DNA of 64,000 nucleotides from assembly GCA_023634235.1 (NCBI GenBank), contig JAMKCF010000001.1:17122258-17186257 (forward strand), written 5' to 3'. Shown here piece after piece: positions 34,860-44,160 of the stretch. The translations under genes and the position numbers were made by a program. The number at the start of each line of letters is the position of its first letter. The stretch's first letter is position 1. The notes below the pieces were generated by a model. The model was given only the letters and a program-made list of their open reading frames with translations, had not been told where the DNA came from and ran no database searches. This DNA is from Pisaster brevispinus (taxonomy: Eukaryota > Echinodermata > Asteroidea > Forcipulatida > Asteriidae).

Positions 34860-35381
34860 GTGAAACTGAATAGTAACCATAAGGTCATTGATCAAACATT
34901 GGTTGTACAAGGCAGTTGTCATCAAGGTGATGTTAGATTTGGAAGGAACAGTGGAAAGCAGTGTGTGGCAATGAGCCTAAGTGCTATTATGAGAAGTCAG
35001 ACAAAGTGTTTGAAATATTGGCAAATGAATGAAATGGACAATGTGCTGAATACTGGTAATGAGTTATATGGATTTTTACAGAGAAGTTCAACCATGAGTA
35101 ATGAGTATCTGCTTGTTAGTGAGTTACCAACGGATTTAAATGTGTATGAAAGCAACTTCAGTATGAATTACGGGGAACCTGTGACTGGAACGTTTAATGA
35201 AAATGATCCAAGTTTAGAAGAGTACGGCATGATTTCACTTTAAAAAGCTGTAGAACAAACAATTCAGATATACCAAGCATGTTTCATGTTTTCATGGGAG
35301 CACTTTTGCAGTGATTGCTCAAGATGGTATTTATTATGTGATTGATTCTCATTCTAGAAATGTCCGTGGCAGTCAAGTTCA
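34860..35381 (+). pseudogene. C76-like (herpesvirus tegument type) cysteine protease region of the Helitron
   Basis: The first frame (34860-35242) holds GSCHQGDVRFGRNSGKQCVA followed by MSLSAI, with the candidate nucleophile Cys in GKQCVAMSL. YLLVSELPTDLNVYES comes ~75 residues later. After a frame change, 35320-35381 reads AVIAQDGIYYVIDSHSRNVR and then GSQVQ, whose D-x-H (DSH) sits where the tegument-type deubiquitinases have their catalytic Asp/His. Such domains are known in some animal Helitrons and other large elements. The role there is not established; deubiquitination or polyprotein processing are options. The coding sequence is cut at GSQVQ by the Penelope-like insertion. Confidence 0.5.
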
Positions 35382-35385
35382 AGAT

Positions 35386-35447
35386 TTTTTTTTTTTTTTT
35401 TTAATCACAAATGCATATCCTTAATATTAGTTTTGCAGTCAAGTTCA
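35386..35447 (+). repeat. Direct repeat copy 1 (partner at 35740)
   Basis: A T-run followed by AATCACAAATGCATATCC, TTAATATTAGTTTTGCAG and TCAAGTT is repeated almost exactly at 35740-35797. GCAGTCAAGTTC also occurs at 35373-35384, in the Helitron sequence just before the insertion. The pattern suggests repeated or nested insertion ends, or 5'-truncated tandem pseudo-LTRs. Confidence 0.65.
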
Positions 35448-35739
35448 GAGCCACCACATTTCACAAAAGAGATTTTGACCATGTTTGTTTTCCGTAAAAA
35501 AATATAACATTAAACATGTTCTTTTAACTCTTGTTTTTTTAGTCTGGCCTCTAGCATGTTCCACTCTAACGTTCATAAGATCAGTGCCCACTCACTTGCC
35601 TCGTTCTTCCCCTCTCCCCTTTTTTCTCCCTCCTATCCTTTCTCAGTCTATCTTCGTTTTTTTTATGATGACCTTTCCTTTTATAAGAAGCTTTCAGCTT
35701 GATATAAACCAAAACCGGAAAGATCACCTTAATGCAAAC

Positions 35740-35797
35740 ATTTTTTTTTTTTTAATCACAAATGCATATCCTTAATATTAGTTTTGCAGTCAAGTTT
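35740..35797 (+). repeat. Direct repeat copy 2 (partner at 35386)
   Basis: Second copy of the T-run plus AATCACAAATGCATATCC unit. The long Penelope ORF frame opens within it. Confidence 0.65.
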
Positions 35798-36323
35798 TGA
35801 TCTTGCCAACCTACCATCAATCACCATCATCTCATTTCACAAGGCATTTACCCCATTCATGTCAACCCCCAAACCCCCCCCCCCACCCTTCGTCCCTTTC
35901 CTTACCAATCCCGACCACCATTCTTGTCCTATAAACTTTAAACCCCCGCCCCTCCATTTCTTCCCTTTATCCTCTCTTAACCTCTCCAACGCGTCTTTAC
36001 CTCTAATACCCATTTTTCCTACCTTCTGCATACATGTACATGTGACCCCCCAAACCCCTCCCCCTCTCCATCCGCCTGCCCAATCAACTCAAACCTTTGA
36101 ACATTACGACCTGGCCCTGCGAATCTATTCACCACACATCCAACAGACATCAACCCCAGGCGATGTCACATCACATGCGCATGCGCATGACAGAATGTTG
36201 GTGGTTGATTCGACAGAATCATGGTACTTAAACGACTGCAAATCACAATATGATCGTTGTAACTGTATCGTCCTTAATGCAAAACATCATACTTACACGG
36301 CTAAGGACCCTATAGTTGCAACT

Positions 36324-37807
36324 ATGTCAAGAAGACTTAACAGAGGCAAAAAGAATTTGAAAGGTAGAATGGCAAAAGAAAAATCTTCTCTCTCTCGTAA
36401 AATAACCAAACAAAAAATGAAAAACGAGAGGTTGATTTTCCTTACACAAAAAGCCAACAAAAGTCAACGGTTTGTCAAAAATCTGTCTGACTCTAAACTG
36501 TCTTTTATGGAAACGATTGGTCTTGGAAGAGGTTTGAATTTCATTCCCACACCCAAAAAACCCCCCAAAACAGCTATCCTACACCATTCAAAACTGCTCT
36601 TCAGGAAAATGAGACTACGCGTTTTAATGGCAGGGAAATCTAAATTGGGTAAACTTCATCCATTTCGGATGCCTTCAAAATGGACACCCCCTGCTACCTT
36701 CAATACAAACTTAGAAAACTACATTGAAGGTACACTGGAGGAACTGTCTAAAATCAAAATTAAAAATGTGGCATCCAATATCACTAAAGCAGAACGCATT
36801 GCTCTCACAGGCCTCAAGAAAAACCAAAACATTGTCATAAAACAATTTGACAAAGGCCGTGGTGTATGTGTTATGAATAGATCAGACTACCTACAGGAAG
36901 GTTTGAGACAATTATCTGGGCCACACTATGAGGTTGTTGACAGGAATTTAACAGGTGAAATCACAGCGATGGTCTTCCAGGCCGTACGCAATCTATACGT
37001 AGACAACGCTATAAACAAAGAGACCTTTGAGTTCCTTAATCTTCACAATCACCAGATCAAAACGCCAAGCCTTTACCTCCTACCGAAGATCCATAAAAAC
37101 CCACCGGGTGGAACGCGGTTTGTAGGGAGGCCGATTATCAGTGGTTGTGGGGCTCCAACTCAACAAATTTCAAAATATATGGATTTTTTCCTGCTCCCTA
37201 TCGTCAAGCAACAAAGCACATATACAAGAGACTCCTCACAGGTTCTCAAAAGACTTAATAATTTGACGATGGGACAGGATAATCTCCTAATCGCACTGGA
37301 CATTGTTTCAATGTACACAAACTGCCCACAGAAAGAGGCAATAGACTCAGTTTGTGATGCTTTGGAACAAGCAAAATCAGGATTGTACACCATACCAAAA
37401 CCTACAAGAAAACACACGCAATGTCTGTTAGAACTGATTTTGGGCGCAAACGTCTTTGAATTCAATAACAAGTTCTACAGACAAAAAATTGGCGTGGCGA
37501 TGGGTAGTGTATGCAGTCCTGAAATATGTGACATCACCTTATTCAAATACGAAAAAGAAGTTATACTCCCGAACAACCCAGAGATAGTGGCCTACATGAG
37601 ATACAGAGACGATGTTTTAATAATCTACAATGGCAACAAAAACAAGGCGTTGGATTTTATTAATATGTTAAACAACCTGCACCCAACCTTGAAATTCACT
37701 TCAGAGATCTCCGACTACCAAATCACCTTTCTTGACCTCGTAATTTACAAAGGCGAACGTTTTCAAAAAGAAGGGAAGCTTGATACTCGAGTAGCAACAA
37801 AAAAAAA
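36324..37807 (+). pseudogene. Penelope-like reverse transcriptase, N-terminal and RT core
   Basis: The frame is open from 35784, but the first ~180 codons translate a C/T-rich leader into polyproline; I take the ATG at 36324 (MSRRLNRGKKNL) as the likely start. GLGRGLNFIPTPKKPP is the usual N-terminal Penelope motif. The RT core has NIVIKQFDKGRGVCVM, LYLLPKIHKNPPGGTRF, GRPIISGCGAPTQQISKY, LDIVSMYTNCPQKEAI, GVAMGSVCSP and the catalytic YRDD (RYRDDVLIIY, ~37600), then SDYQITFLDLVIY. Penelope-like elements copy their RNA into DNA at the target site. The frame changes in the A9 run at 37799-37807. Confidence 0.8.
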
Positions 37808-38352
37808 CGGACACGTTCCAATATCTTGCTCGAGATTCTGCACACCCTGAGTCTGTATTTGGCGGCGTCATTAAGGGTGAAACGACGAGATACAAACGCA
37901 TATGCACACATACACAAGATTTTGAGAGTAAGGTCAATTTCTTTAAAGAAAAACTTATAGAACGTGGATACAACACAGAAGAATTGACCCGCTTCACGAA
38001 ATCTAACAGTGACCATATGAATTCAATATTGAGTGCAACACCTAACATCAAGAAAGAAACGAATCCGCCTCTTGTTTTTACTTTGCCTTTCTTCCCACAG
38101 ATACATCACTCTAATCTCAAAAGTGCCTTGTTGAAATACTGGCACCAAATAAATGACGATGATTTCCTCAACAACCTCTTCCCTGTACCACCTCTGTTGG
38201 CCTACAAACGACAAAAGAACATAAGAGACAAACTAATTCGGGCTAGATTGCAAGCTTCTACCGAAGAAAACTTATTTAAAAAAATGGACGAACAGAACTT
38301 GCAAATCTTGATTGAATTACTACAGGAACAACAGTCGGGTACACAAAATTAA
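37808..38352 (+). pseudogene. Penelope-like reverse transcriptase, C-terminal part
   Basis: Read in the next frame: TDTFQYLARDSAHPESVFGG, IKGETTRYKRICTH, RGYNTEEL, HHSNLKSALLKYWHQI, LLAYKRQKNIRDKLIRARL, then a stop at 38350-38352. These are the RT thumb and connector motifs of Penelope-like elements. In canonical families a GIY-YIG endonuclease follows the connector, but here only ~30 residues (LFKKMDEQNLQILIELLQEQ) remain and no GIY-YIG is present. The N-terminus shows none either. The copy is therefore either truncated or from an endonuclease-lacking lineage. Confidence 0.7.
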
Positions 38353-38504
38353 AGAAAAAAATCGAGACTTGTATCAAGATGAGATTACGTAAGCCATAAA
38401 CAAACGAAGAATACCAATCTCTCTGGATCCTCTTGCCTAACAAAAGTAAGATTATGATCACTCCTTGTTGCAAAAACTTTCATAAAAAGGATACAAAGCC
38501 AAAA

Positions 38505-38603
38505 CGGTGACTGATGAAGTGCAGCTCAAAAAACGCACAGAAAATATGTTTTGAGCCCTTCCTTTAAAGGAACACACAAAAGTGGCTCAACATATTATCA
38601 CCG
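38505..38603 (+). ncRNA. Type I hammerhead ribozyme (Penelope-associated)
   Basis: All core parts are present in order. Stem I 5' strand CGGUGA is at 38505-38510 and CUGAUGA at 38511-38517. Stem II is GUGC/GCAC at 38519-38522 and 38535-38538, and GAAA is at 38540-38543. Stem III starts at A38543 and pairs AAUAUGUU..GAGCC with GGCUC..AACAUAUU (38584-38596), with a 2-nt bulge. The cleavage position is A38597, after U38596. Stem I 3' strand UCACCG at 38598-38603 is perfectly complementary to the 5' strand. The open ends lie at stem I, hence type I. One oddity is an A-A opposition (38518/38539) where a purine-pyrimidine pair normally closes stem II. Hammerheads are known in Penelope-like element terminal repeats. 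Confidence 0.8.
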
Positions 38604-39290
38604 GAAAAAAGTTTCTTTTTAGTGGTTTCTAACTCCTCCCATCCAAAACCCCCCAAAACCCCCCTTCCCTTTCCCTTTCTTTCACCCCCCACTCTTTTTT
38701 CTTTGAAGATGCATGCAAACATCAAAAACAGGTCTGTTTTAACTATTGCCTTGACTTTTTTGGAAAACAGAGACTTTTGTCTCCCACCAAAAACAATCTA
38801 CATAAAGTCATGGGATGGTTTATCACCAGAGACCACACCGAAAACATGTGTTTTCCTTTTCACAACTTCTCTCTGCCCACTTATGTTTGTTTTGTTGGCC
38901 ACCACCGGATTTAGTGTGAAATTTCCCGCACCACCACGAACCCAGCATTAATTCGCTCTAGATTTATTGGGCAGTCTCCCTCTTTCACACACCCTATCCA
39001 TTCCACTTCCGCCGCCGCCGCCGCCGCCCCCCCCCAACTAACACCTGTTCCCCCCGGTTGCCTTGCTCTCTACCTCCACCCCCCGCCCATCCCTTTTAAG
39101 AACTACATGCCGCCTCATACGTTTTTAAAGCTTTAGTTTCCATAAATGATTCTCCATCAACAGGGGAGAATCTAAAAATATTTAAACCTAAAGCTTTTTG
39201 AACATTTTGAGTGCGTTCCGGTCCTTTTATTTCCTGGCGTTTGTTCTCTTAAAGGTTTTCTTTTTGATGCACATCTCTAATACGAGCAAA
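38604..39290. other. 3' region of the Penelope-like element, pyrimidine-rich
   Basis: C/T-rich tracts lie at 38635-38700 and 38985-39095, including a (GCC)n run at ~39008-39027. They resemble the pyrimidine-rich leader at 35570-36080 in composition but not in sequence. No ORF. Confidence 0.4.
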
Positions 39291-39488
39291 ATGTTTTTTG
39301 TGGTAACACTAGTCTCATCTCATGGTTTGTTTGCACACGGCTACATGTATGATTTCACTCTTCCCTTTTCACACAAGCATTATGATGAGTGCAGTTTCAT
39401 GGCATGGTGTTTACAGGTATTGTCTCAATTTAGCTCAATCAATGAATCTGTCAGTTAATGAACAGTTTGAAATAACTGGTGTCAATCT

Positions 39489-39992
39489 GTGCATAAGCGA
39501 CAATGCTGTAACATGTACACAGGACATATGCAAGCCAAACATACTTGTACTGATAGTGTAGTTGATGATTGTAAGGACTGGAGTATGGATATGTTGCAAG
39601 ATGATGTAGTGGATTTGACTCTTGAGGAGGATGATCAATCAGAAAGTGCTTCTACTTGTAGACTTGGAAATAGTGTAGATGATGGGAGTAACAATTCTGA
39701 TGTTGGGAGCTTGAATTGTAACAAAATGAACAGTCATGACATTGAAGGTGATGTGCTACATGTAGATACTGGCATGGGTTCTGAAAGTCTTGATATTGAA
39801 ATCATTGGCCTATCTCGACCAAATGTGTTGACATTTTCTCCTCTCACGTTCGAGTTTCAACAGAGTATTTGTGATAAGCTTGAAATTGAAAAATCACATT
39901 TGAAGTCTTCTATTGTCTCTGAAGAATGTGCAGTAATTGGAAAGCCTGATCATGTGAAGAAGATTAAAGGTGATGGTAATTGTTTTTCCGAG
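39489..39992 (+). pseudogene. Helitron segment leading into the OTU protease
   Basis: The acidic region (DDVVDLTLEEDDQSES, DIEGDVLHVDTGMGSESL) is followed by VLTFSPLTFEFQQSICDKLE and CAVIGKPDHVKKIKGDGNCF. The end is the start of an OTU domain: DGNC contains the catalytic Cys. The frame breaks right after NCF because a T run is one T short (TGTTTTTCC where TGTTTTTTCC would keep frame). The same protein continues at 39980 in the next frame. An earlier fragment with QFEITGVNL (39322-39490) is probably the preceding piece. Confidence 0.55.
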
Positions 39993-40420
39993 CAATTTCA
40001 TATGCCCTATCGGGATCTGAAAACAGTCATATGAAGTTGAGGATTGCTACTGTTGATCACTTGTTGAAAAACCAAGGTAAATTTCAATGTGTTTTGAGAG
40101 ATGGATTTGTTAGCCTGGAGGACTATGTAATGACACAAATGATGTATGATAGTGGAACATGGGCAACAGAGCTTGAAATAATGGCAATGGTTGATATGTT
40201 GCAAGTTAACATATGTACATTTGATGATGTGAATAATTGGTATAGATTTTCTACAAATTATTTTGACAACAACCGTCCAAGTTTAGGAATGGCAATTTAC
40301 TTGTATCACAGAGGAAGAGTCCATTATGATGTTGTTTTGTCAGTTGCTGAGATAACTGTGCAATTATCTGAGGTGAAAAGAAAACAAAAAACATCTTTGA
40401 AGCAGGACAGTACAGTGTGA
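39980..40420 (+). pseudogene. Helitron OTU-like cysteine protease, main part
   Basis: Continues FFRAISYALSGSENSHMKL, then a WATELEIMAMVDMLQV block and ends RGRVHYDVVLSV, where the His of HYD is the usual catalytic His of OTU domains. With the upstream GDGNC this gives a complete Cys-His pair across the frameshift. OTU domains remove ubiquitin and occur in several Helitron lineages. The fragment stops at 40418-40420, and the coding sense continues as a Lys-rich tail (VNKVTAKTV twice, 40461-40514). Confidence 0.6.
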
Positions 40421-40822
40421 TGAATCCATAGTATTTAAACATAACGATAGTCTGATAACTGTAGTGAACAAAGTGACAGCAAAAACTGTAGTGAACAAAG
40501 TGACAGCAAAAACTGTGAAACCAAAAAGGAAAAAGCGTGTCAATTTGAAATTAAAGCAAAAATTAGCAAGGGAGAAAGCTAGAGAAAAAAACGGAATGAA
40601 ACAGCATTGATGAACACAAACAAGACAAATCAAAGTACAATAAGAAATGTTACAATAAAAATGCTGAAACTATAAAACAAAAAGTGAAAACAAAATATCA
40701 GGAGAGTTTGTTTTAAATCTGGAAGACTCAGTGCTGGAAAAGCAAGATATCAGAAATCCAAGGATGGAATAGCTGTATGTAAGAAAAAGAAGTACCAAGA
40801 CAATCTTTCATATAGAGACAGT

Positions 40823-41245
40823 GTGAAGATCAATAGTAACAAAAAGTACAAAGAAAATGGTCAACTTAGAGAAACGCTGATAAGTGATGGAAAATCAAAA
40901 TACGCCAACAATGCTAACTATAGAGAGAGCCTAATTAACAAGGGCAAATCTAAATATTGCAACAATGCTAGATATAGAGAGAGCTTAATTGATAAGGGCA
41001 AATTTAATTATTGTAAGGATGCTATATATAGAGAGAGCTTAATTAATAAGGGCAAATCTAAATATTGTAACAATGCTAGATATAGAGAGAGCTTAATTGA
41101 TAAGGGCAAATTTAAATATTGTAGAGATGCTAGATATAGAGAGAGCTTAATTAATAAGGGCAAATCTAAATATTGCAACAATGCTAGATATAGAGAGAGC
41201 TTAATTAATAAGGCCAAATTTAAATATTGCAACAATGCTAGATAA
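40823..41245 (+). pseudogene. Helitron repeat domain (RESLINKGKSKYCNNARY units)
   Basis: 140-residue open frame made almost wholly of 18-residue units such as RESLINKGKSKYCNNARY. It lies between the OTU and the DUF6570-like parts, a position where animal Helitrons often carry Tyr/Lys-rich tandem repeats. A TAA replaces the unit's Tyr codon at 41243, after which the same repeat carries on in frame. The role is unknown; the composition would suit nucleic-acid contact. Confidence 0.5.
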
Positions 41246-41353
41246 AGAGAGAACTTAATTGATAAGGGGAAATCTAAATATTGTAACAATGCTAGATTCA
41301 AAGAAAGACTACTCACATACAATAAAGCTAAATATCAGAATAAAATATACAAA
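40868..41353 (+). repeat. 54-bp coding tandem repeat, about nine units
   Basis: 54-bp units (18 codons) are arranged head to tail with no spacers. K-S-K and K-F-N/K variants alternate (GKSKYCNNA versus GKFKYCRDA), implying a 108-bp higher-order period in the middle of the array. The last one or two units are strongly diverged. Confidence 0.85.
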
Positions 41354-41650
41354 AATGCACTTATTCAGAATATTAAAAGAAAGTATCACTTGAATTGTTC
41401 TTACAAGAAAAACCTAATCCAATATGGAAAGCAAAAATATCACACGAATAAAGCTTAAGGAAAATATGATTAATAACAATCGCAAGCGTGCCTTGAATAG
41501 AAAGGAACAGACAGTCAGTATCAGTCACGTGACAAAGATGTTTAGGAAAGAAATTTCACAAGGACCTGAATGTTTGCACTGTTTGTCTTAAACTTCTCTT
41601 TCGAAAACAGGTTCTGAAATGTAAACAAGATAAATACAGAGACTAGTTTT

Positions 41651-42370
41651 TTGTCTGCAAATCATGTCCATACTTGTAGTCAAAATTGTCCATCAAGTTG
41701 TCCTGTGTTAAAGTCCAGCAGATCATGCTTGTGGATATGCTACACCTGTCATAGGAAACTACTCAATAATGACTTTCCAGCAGAGGTGTATGTCAATAAT
41801 TTAACACTCACAGATATTCCACAGCAGTTAGATTGTTTAAATGGTTTAGAAAAACATTTGATTGCAATAAATATCCCATTCATTAAGATGATAGCATTAC
41901 CTAAAGGAGGACAGCATGGTGTCAGAGGACCAGTTGTATGTGTGCCATCCAATGTAACAGAAACTGTAAAGTCATTACCAAGAAGTAGAAATGATGATCA
42001 GATGATTAGAGTGAAATTAAAGAGAAAGCTGACTTACCGTGGACATTATCAGTATGAGTTTGTCAACAAGAAAAATGTAGAGAATGCATTGCACTACCTT
42101 AAACATAATAACGTGTGGTATCAAGATATTGAAATAAACACTGATTGGGAAGATCCATTATTAGAGGATGTTGCAGTAAGTGCAGAAAGTGATGAAGGAG
42201 TAGTTGATAAGAATGACAGTGATGAGGAAACTGATGAGGATCGCTTGCGTGGAATTCCACTTGATACATGTTTGCAGCCAGCAGATATAGGTCAGGAAAT
42301 TCTCGATCAATATTTTGATGAAATACTTTGCGTTGCACCATGTGAAGGAAATAATCCAGTCAGTTTTAAT
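41651..42370 (+). pseudogene. Helitron DUF6570-like region
   Basis: The ~240-residue frame contains [67 protein letters not shown], and [16 protein letters not shown], then an acidic stretch. This is the conserved block preceding the Helitron-like N region in many animal Helitrons (DUF6570). Its biochemical role is unknown. The frame shifts near 42360 into the following ORF. Confidence 0.6.
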
Positions 42371-42680
42371 GGAAAAATGCAATGAAGCAAAATGCTTTCC
42401 AATATTATTTTCTAAAGGAACTCCCATATTTAATGATAAGCGTGACGTGAAGCTAACTCTGAGTAGATATCTGCATAACAGACTGATGCATGCTGATAAT
42501 AGGTTTGCAAAAAACACACAGTACATTTTTTATGCACAATGTTTGTTGGAAATTCAAAAAGTAATGTCATGTGTTTCTATTGCATTGCGTAAAAACTCTG
42601 GCAGAATGTACAATGATGAGAAAGTAGAAGCAAGAATGATAAACGACAAGGAACAATTTGAGAGACATTCTGAAGTCTGA
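42360..42680 (+). pseudogene. Helitron-like N region, first part
   Basis: [19 protein letters not shown] followed by LTLSRYLHNRLMHADNRFAK, QYIFYAQCLLEIQKV and SIALRK is the usual AFP-LFP...Y...RL...RFA...YLF pattern at the start of the Helitron-like N domain. It is in a different frame from its neighbours and breaks at ~42670. Confidence 0.65.
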
Positions 42681-43020
42681 TAGTGGATACAAATTTCTGA
42701 AACCAATCAGAGGAACACCTCCATATTGGCAAGCAACACAGAAAGATGTTTTAGCTATGATAAGACAGTTAGTAATCCCAACTTGGTTTTGCTCTTTCTC
42801 AGCAGCAGATATGAGATGGCCTGAAGTTATCAACACAATACTGCGACAGCAAGGTGATTCAAGAGATGTAAATGATTTAGACTGGAATGAGAAATGCAAT
42901 GTATTGAGAAGTAATCCTGTTACTGCAGCTAGAATGTTTGACAAGCGATTTCATACTTTTTTAAGAGATGTCATTATGTCAAAGGCTAAACCTATTGGAA
43001 AAGTGAAGGATTATTTTTAG
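42664..43020 (+). pseudogene. Helitron-like N region, second part
   Basis: [20 protein letters not shown] and [16 protein letters not shown] are hallmark Helitron Rep-region motifs (RGTP-YW and T-S-AD-RW-E type). [19 protein letters not shown] and GKVKDYF follow. A one-base change at ~43015 moves the continuation RVEFQQRGSHTHCLFW into the next ORF. Confidence 0.7.
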
Positions 43021-43021
43021 A

Positions 43022-43708
43022 GTGGAATTTCAACAGAGAGGATCTCATACACATTGTCTTTTCTGGATTGAAAATGCACCAAGATTAGGACATGATCAGG
43101 ACAAGGATGTTGTTACATTTATTCATAGGTATGTCAGTTGTGAGTTGCCATCTGAGGAAGAAGATAATGAACTTAATGAGATTATCAGTCGGGTACAACT
43201 TCATAGCCGGAAGCATTCTAAGTCGTGTAAGAAAAAAGGTACGGAGTGCAGGTTTAATTTCCCTAGACCACCATCTAAACGGAGATTTTTTGCACAACCA
43301 CAGCCAACAGATGATGAAAAAGAGAATGATGAAAATGATGATAATGAAAGTGATGATGCCAAAAAAGTATTGAAGTCACTTTGGGTTGCATTAAAAGATG
43401 AAGAAAACCAACACATGACAACTAGCGAATTGTTTGAGCATATTGGTATTACACAAGAGCAATTTGAGAAGGCCAACAATGTGTTAAGCAAGAAAACCAC
43501 TATTGTACTGAAAAGACAACCACAGGATGTTTGGGTGAATTTGTACAATCCTCATTTGATAAGATGTTGGAATGCAAATATGGATATTCAATTTATCTGT
43601 GATGTGTATGCTTGTGTGGCCTACATAGTATCGTATATGGCTAAAGCTGAACGTAAAATGGGTGTTTGTTGTCACATGCTCAGAGTGAGGCACAGAAAGG
43701 TAATTTAG
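43022..43708 (+). pseudogene. Helitron Rep (HUH/Y2 nuclease) core
   Basis: EFQQRGSHTHCLFWIE near the start holds the HUH metal-binding motif (HTH). ~180 residues later [17 protein letters not shown] carries the two tyrosines (YxxxY) of a Y2 rolling-circle nuclease. Between them are a CRFNFPRPP motif and an acidic Asp/Glu/Asn-rich insertion (~43310-43360). The enzyme would nick and rejoin DNA at the element ends. The frame is lost after RVRHRKVI. Confidence 0.7.
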
Positions 43709-43732
43709 ATGCAAAACAGAGTATAAAGAAAC

Positions 43733-44160
43733 TTGGTTCTGTGTATCTGCATAATCGTGAAGTATCAGCACAAGAAGCAGTGTATCAGGTCTGGTTTGAG
43801 ATTGAAAGAAGGATCTAGAGAAGTACAGTTTATACCTGTTGGTGAGAATCCTGTCAGAATGAGTTTACCGATAAGTGTAATTAAAAGTAAATGTGATGGA
43901 GATGATGACATATGGATGACGAGTAGAATTGATCGATACCTTGGAAGGCCAGATACTGAGGAATTTGAGTCAATGTGCTTAGGAAAATTCTGTTCAGAAT
44001 ATAGAGTAATATATACAGGCAGCAACAAAACCAAAGGAGAAAATAAAAGGAAACGGTTGCCAGTTCATACATTAAAGAATCATTTAGGTTATATACAGAA
44101 GCGAAGTCGAACTGATCCAGCAGTCATTAGATACCCTAGATTTTCAGTTGTTAAATTTTC
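43733..44160 (+). pseudogene. Helitron Rep-helicase linker
   Basis: After a frame change the sequence reads [47 protein letters not shown] and [17 protein letters not shown]. These are conserved Helitron linker motifs between Rep and helicase (R.S..V..I.T). Confidence 0.6.

Larger units (their letters stand above)
35381..39290 (+). mobile_element. Penelope-like retroelement inserted in the Helitron
   Basis: The left junction is placed at 35381, where Helitron protease coding ends. Helitron-like coding resumes somewhere between 39.29 and 39.49 kb. Internal features are a T-rich 62-bp direct repeat, pyrimidine-rich leaders, one reverse-transcriptase ORF with a frame change, and a hammerhead ribozyme 150 bp past the stop. 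The right boundary is unresolved. Confidence 0.65.

Noticed and set aside
35784..36320. Proline-rich N-terminal extension of the Penelope ORF
   Set aside because: It is translation of a C/T-rich leader upstream of the first plausible Met. No conserved motif appears before MSRRLNRG.
41008..41322. Minus-strand ORF opposite the 54-bp repeats
   Set aside because: Shadow of the Helitron repeat domain.
40868..41353. Regular 54-bp repeats as a CRISPR-like array
   Set aside because: No spacers. The units translate to a consistent 18-residue peptide within a Helitron.
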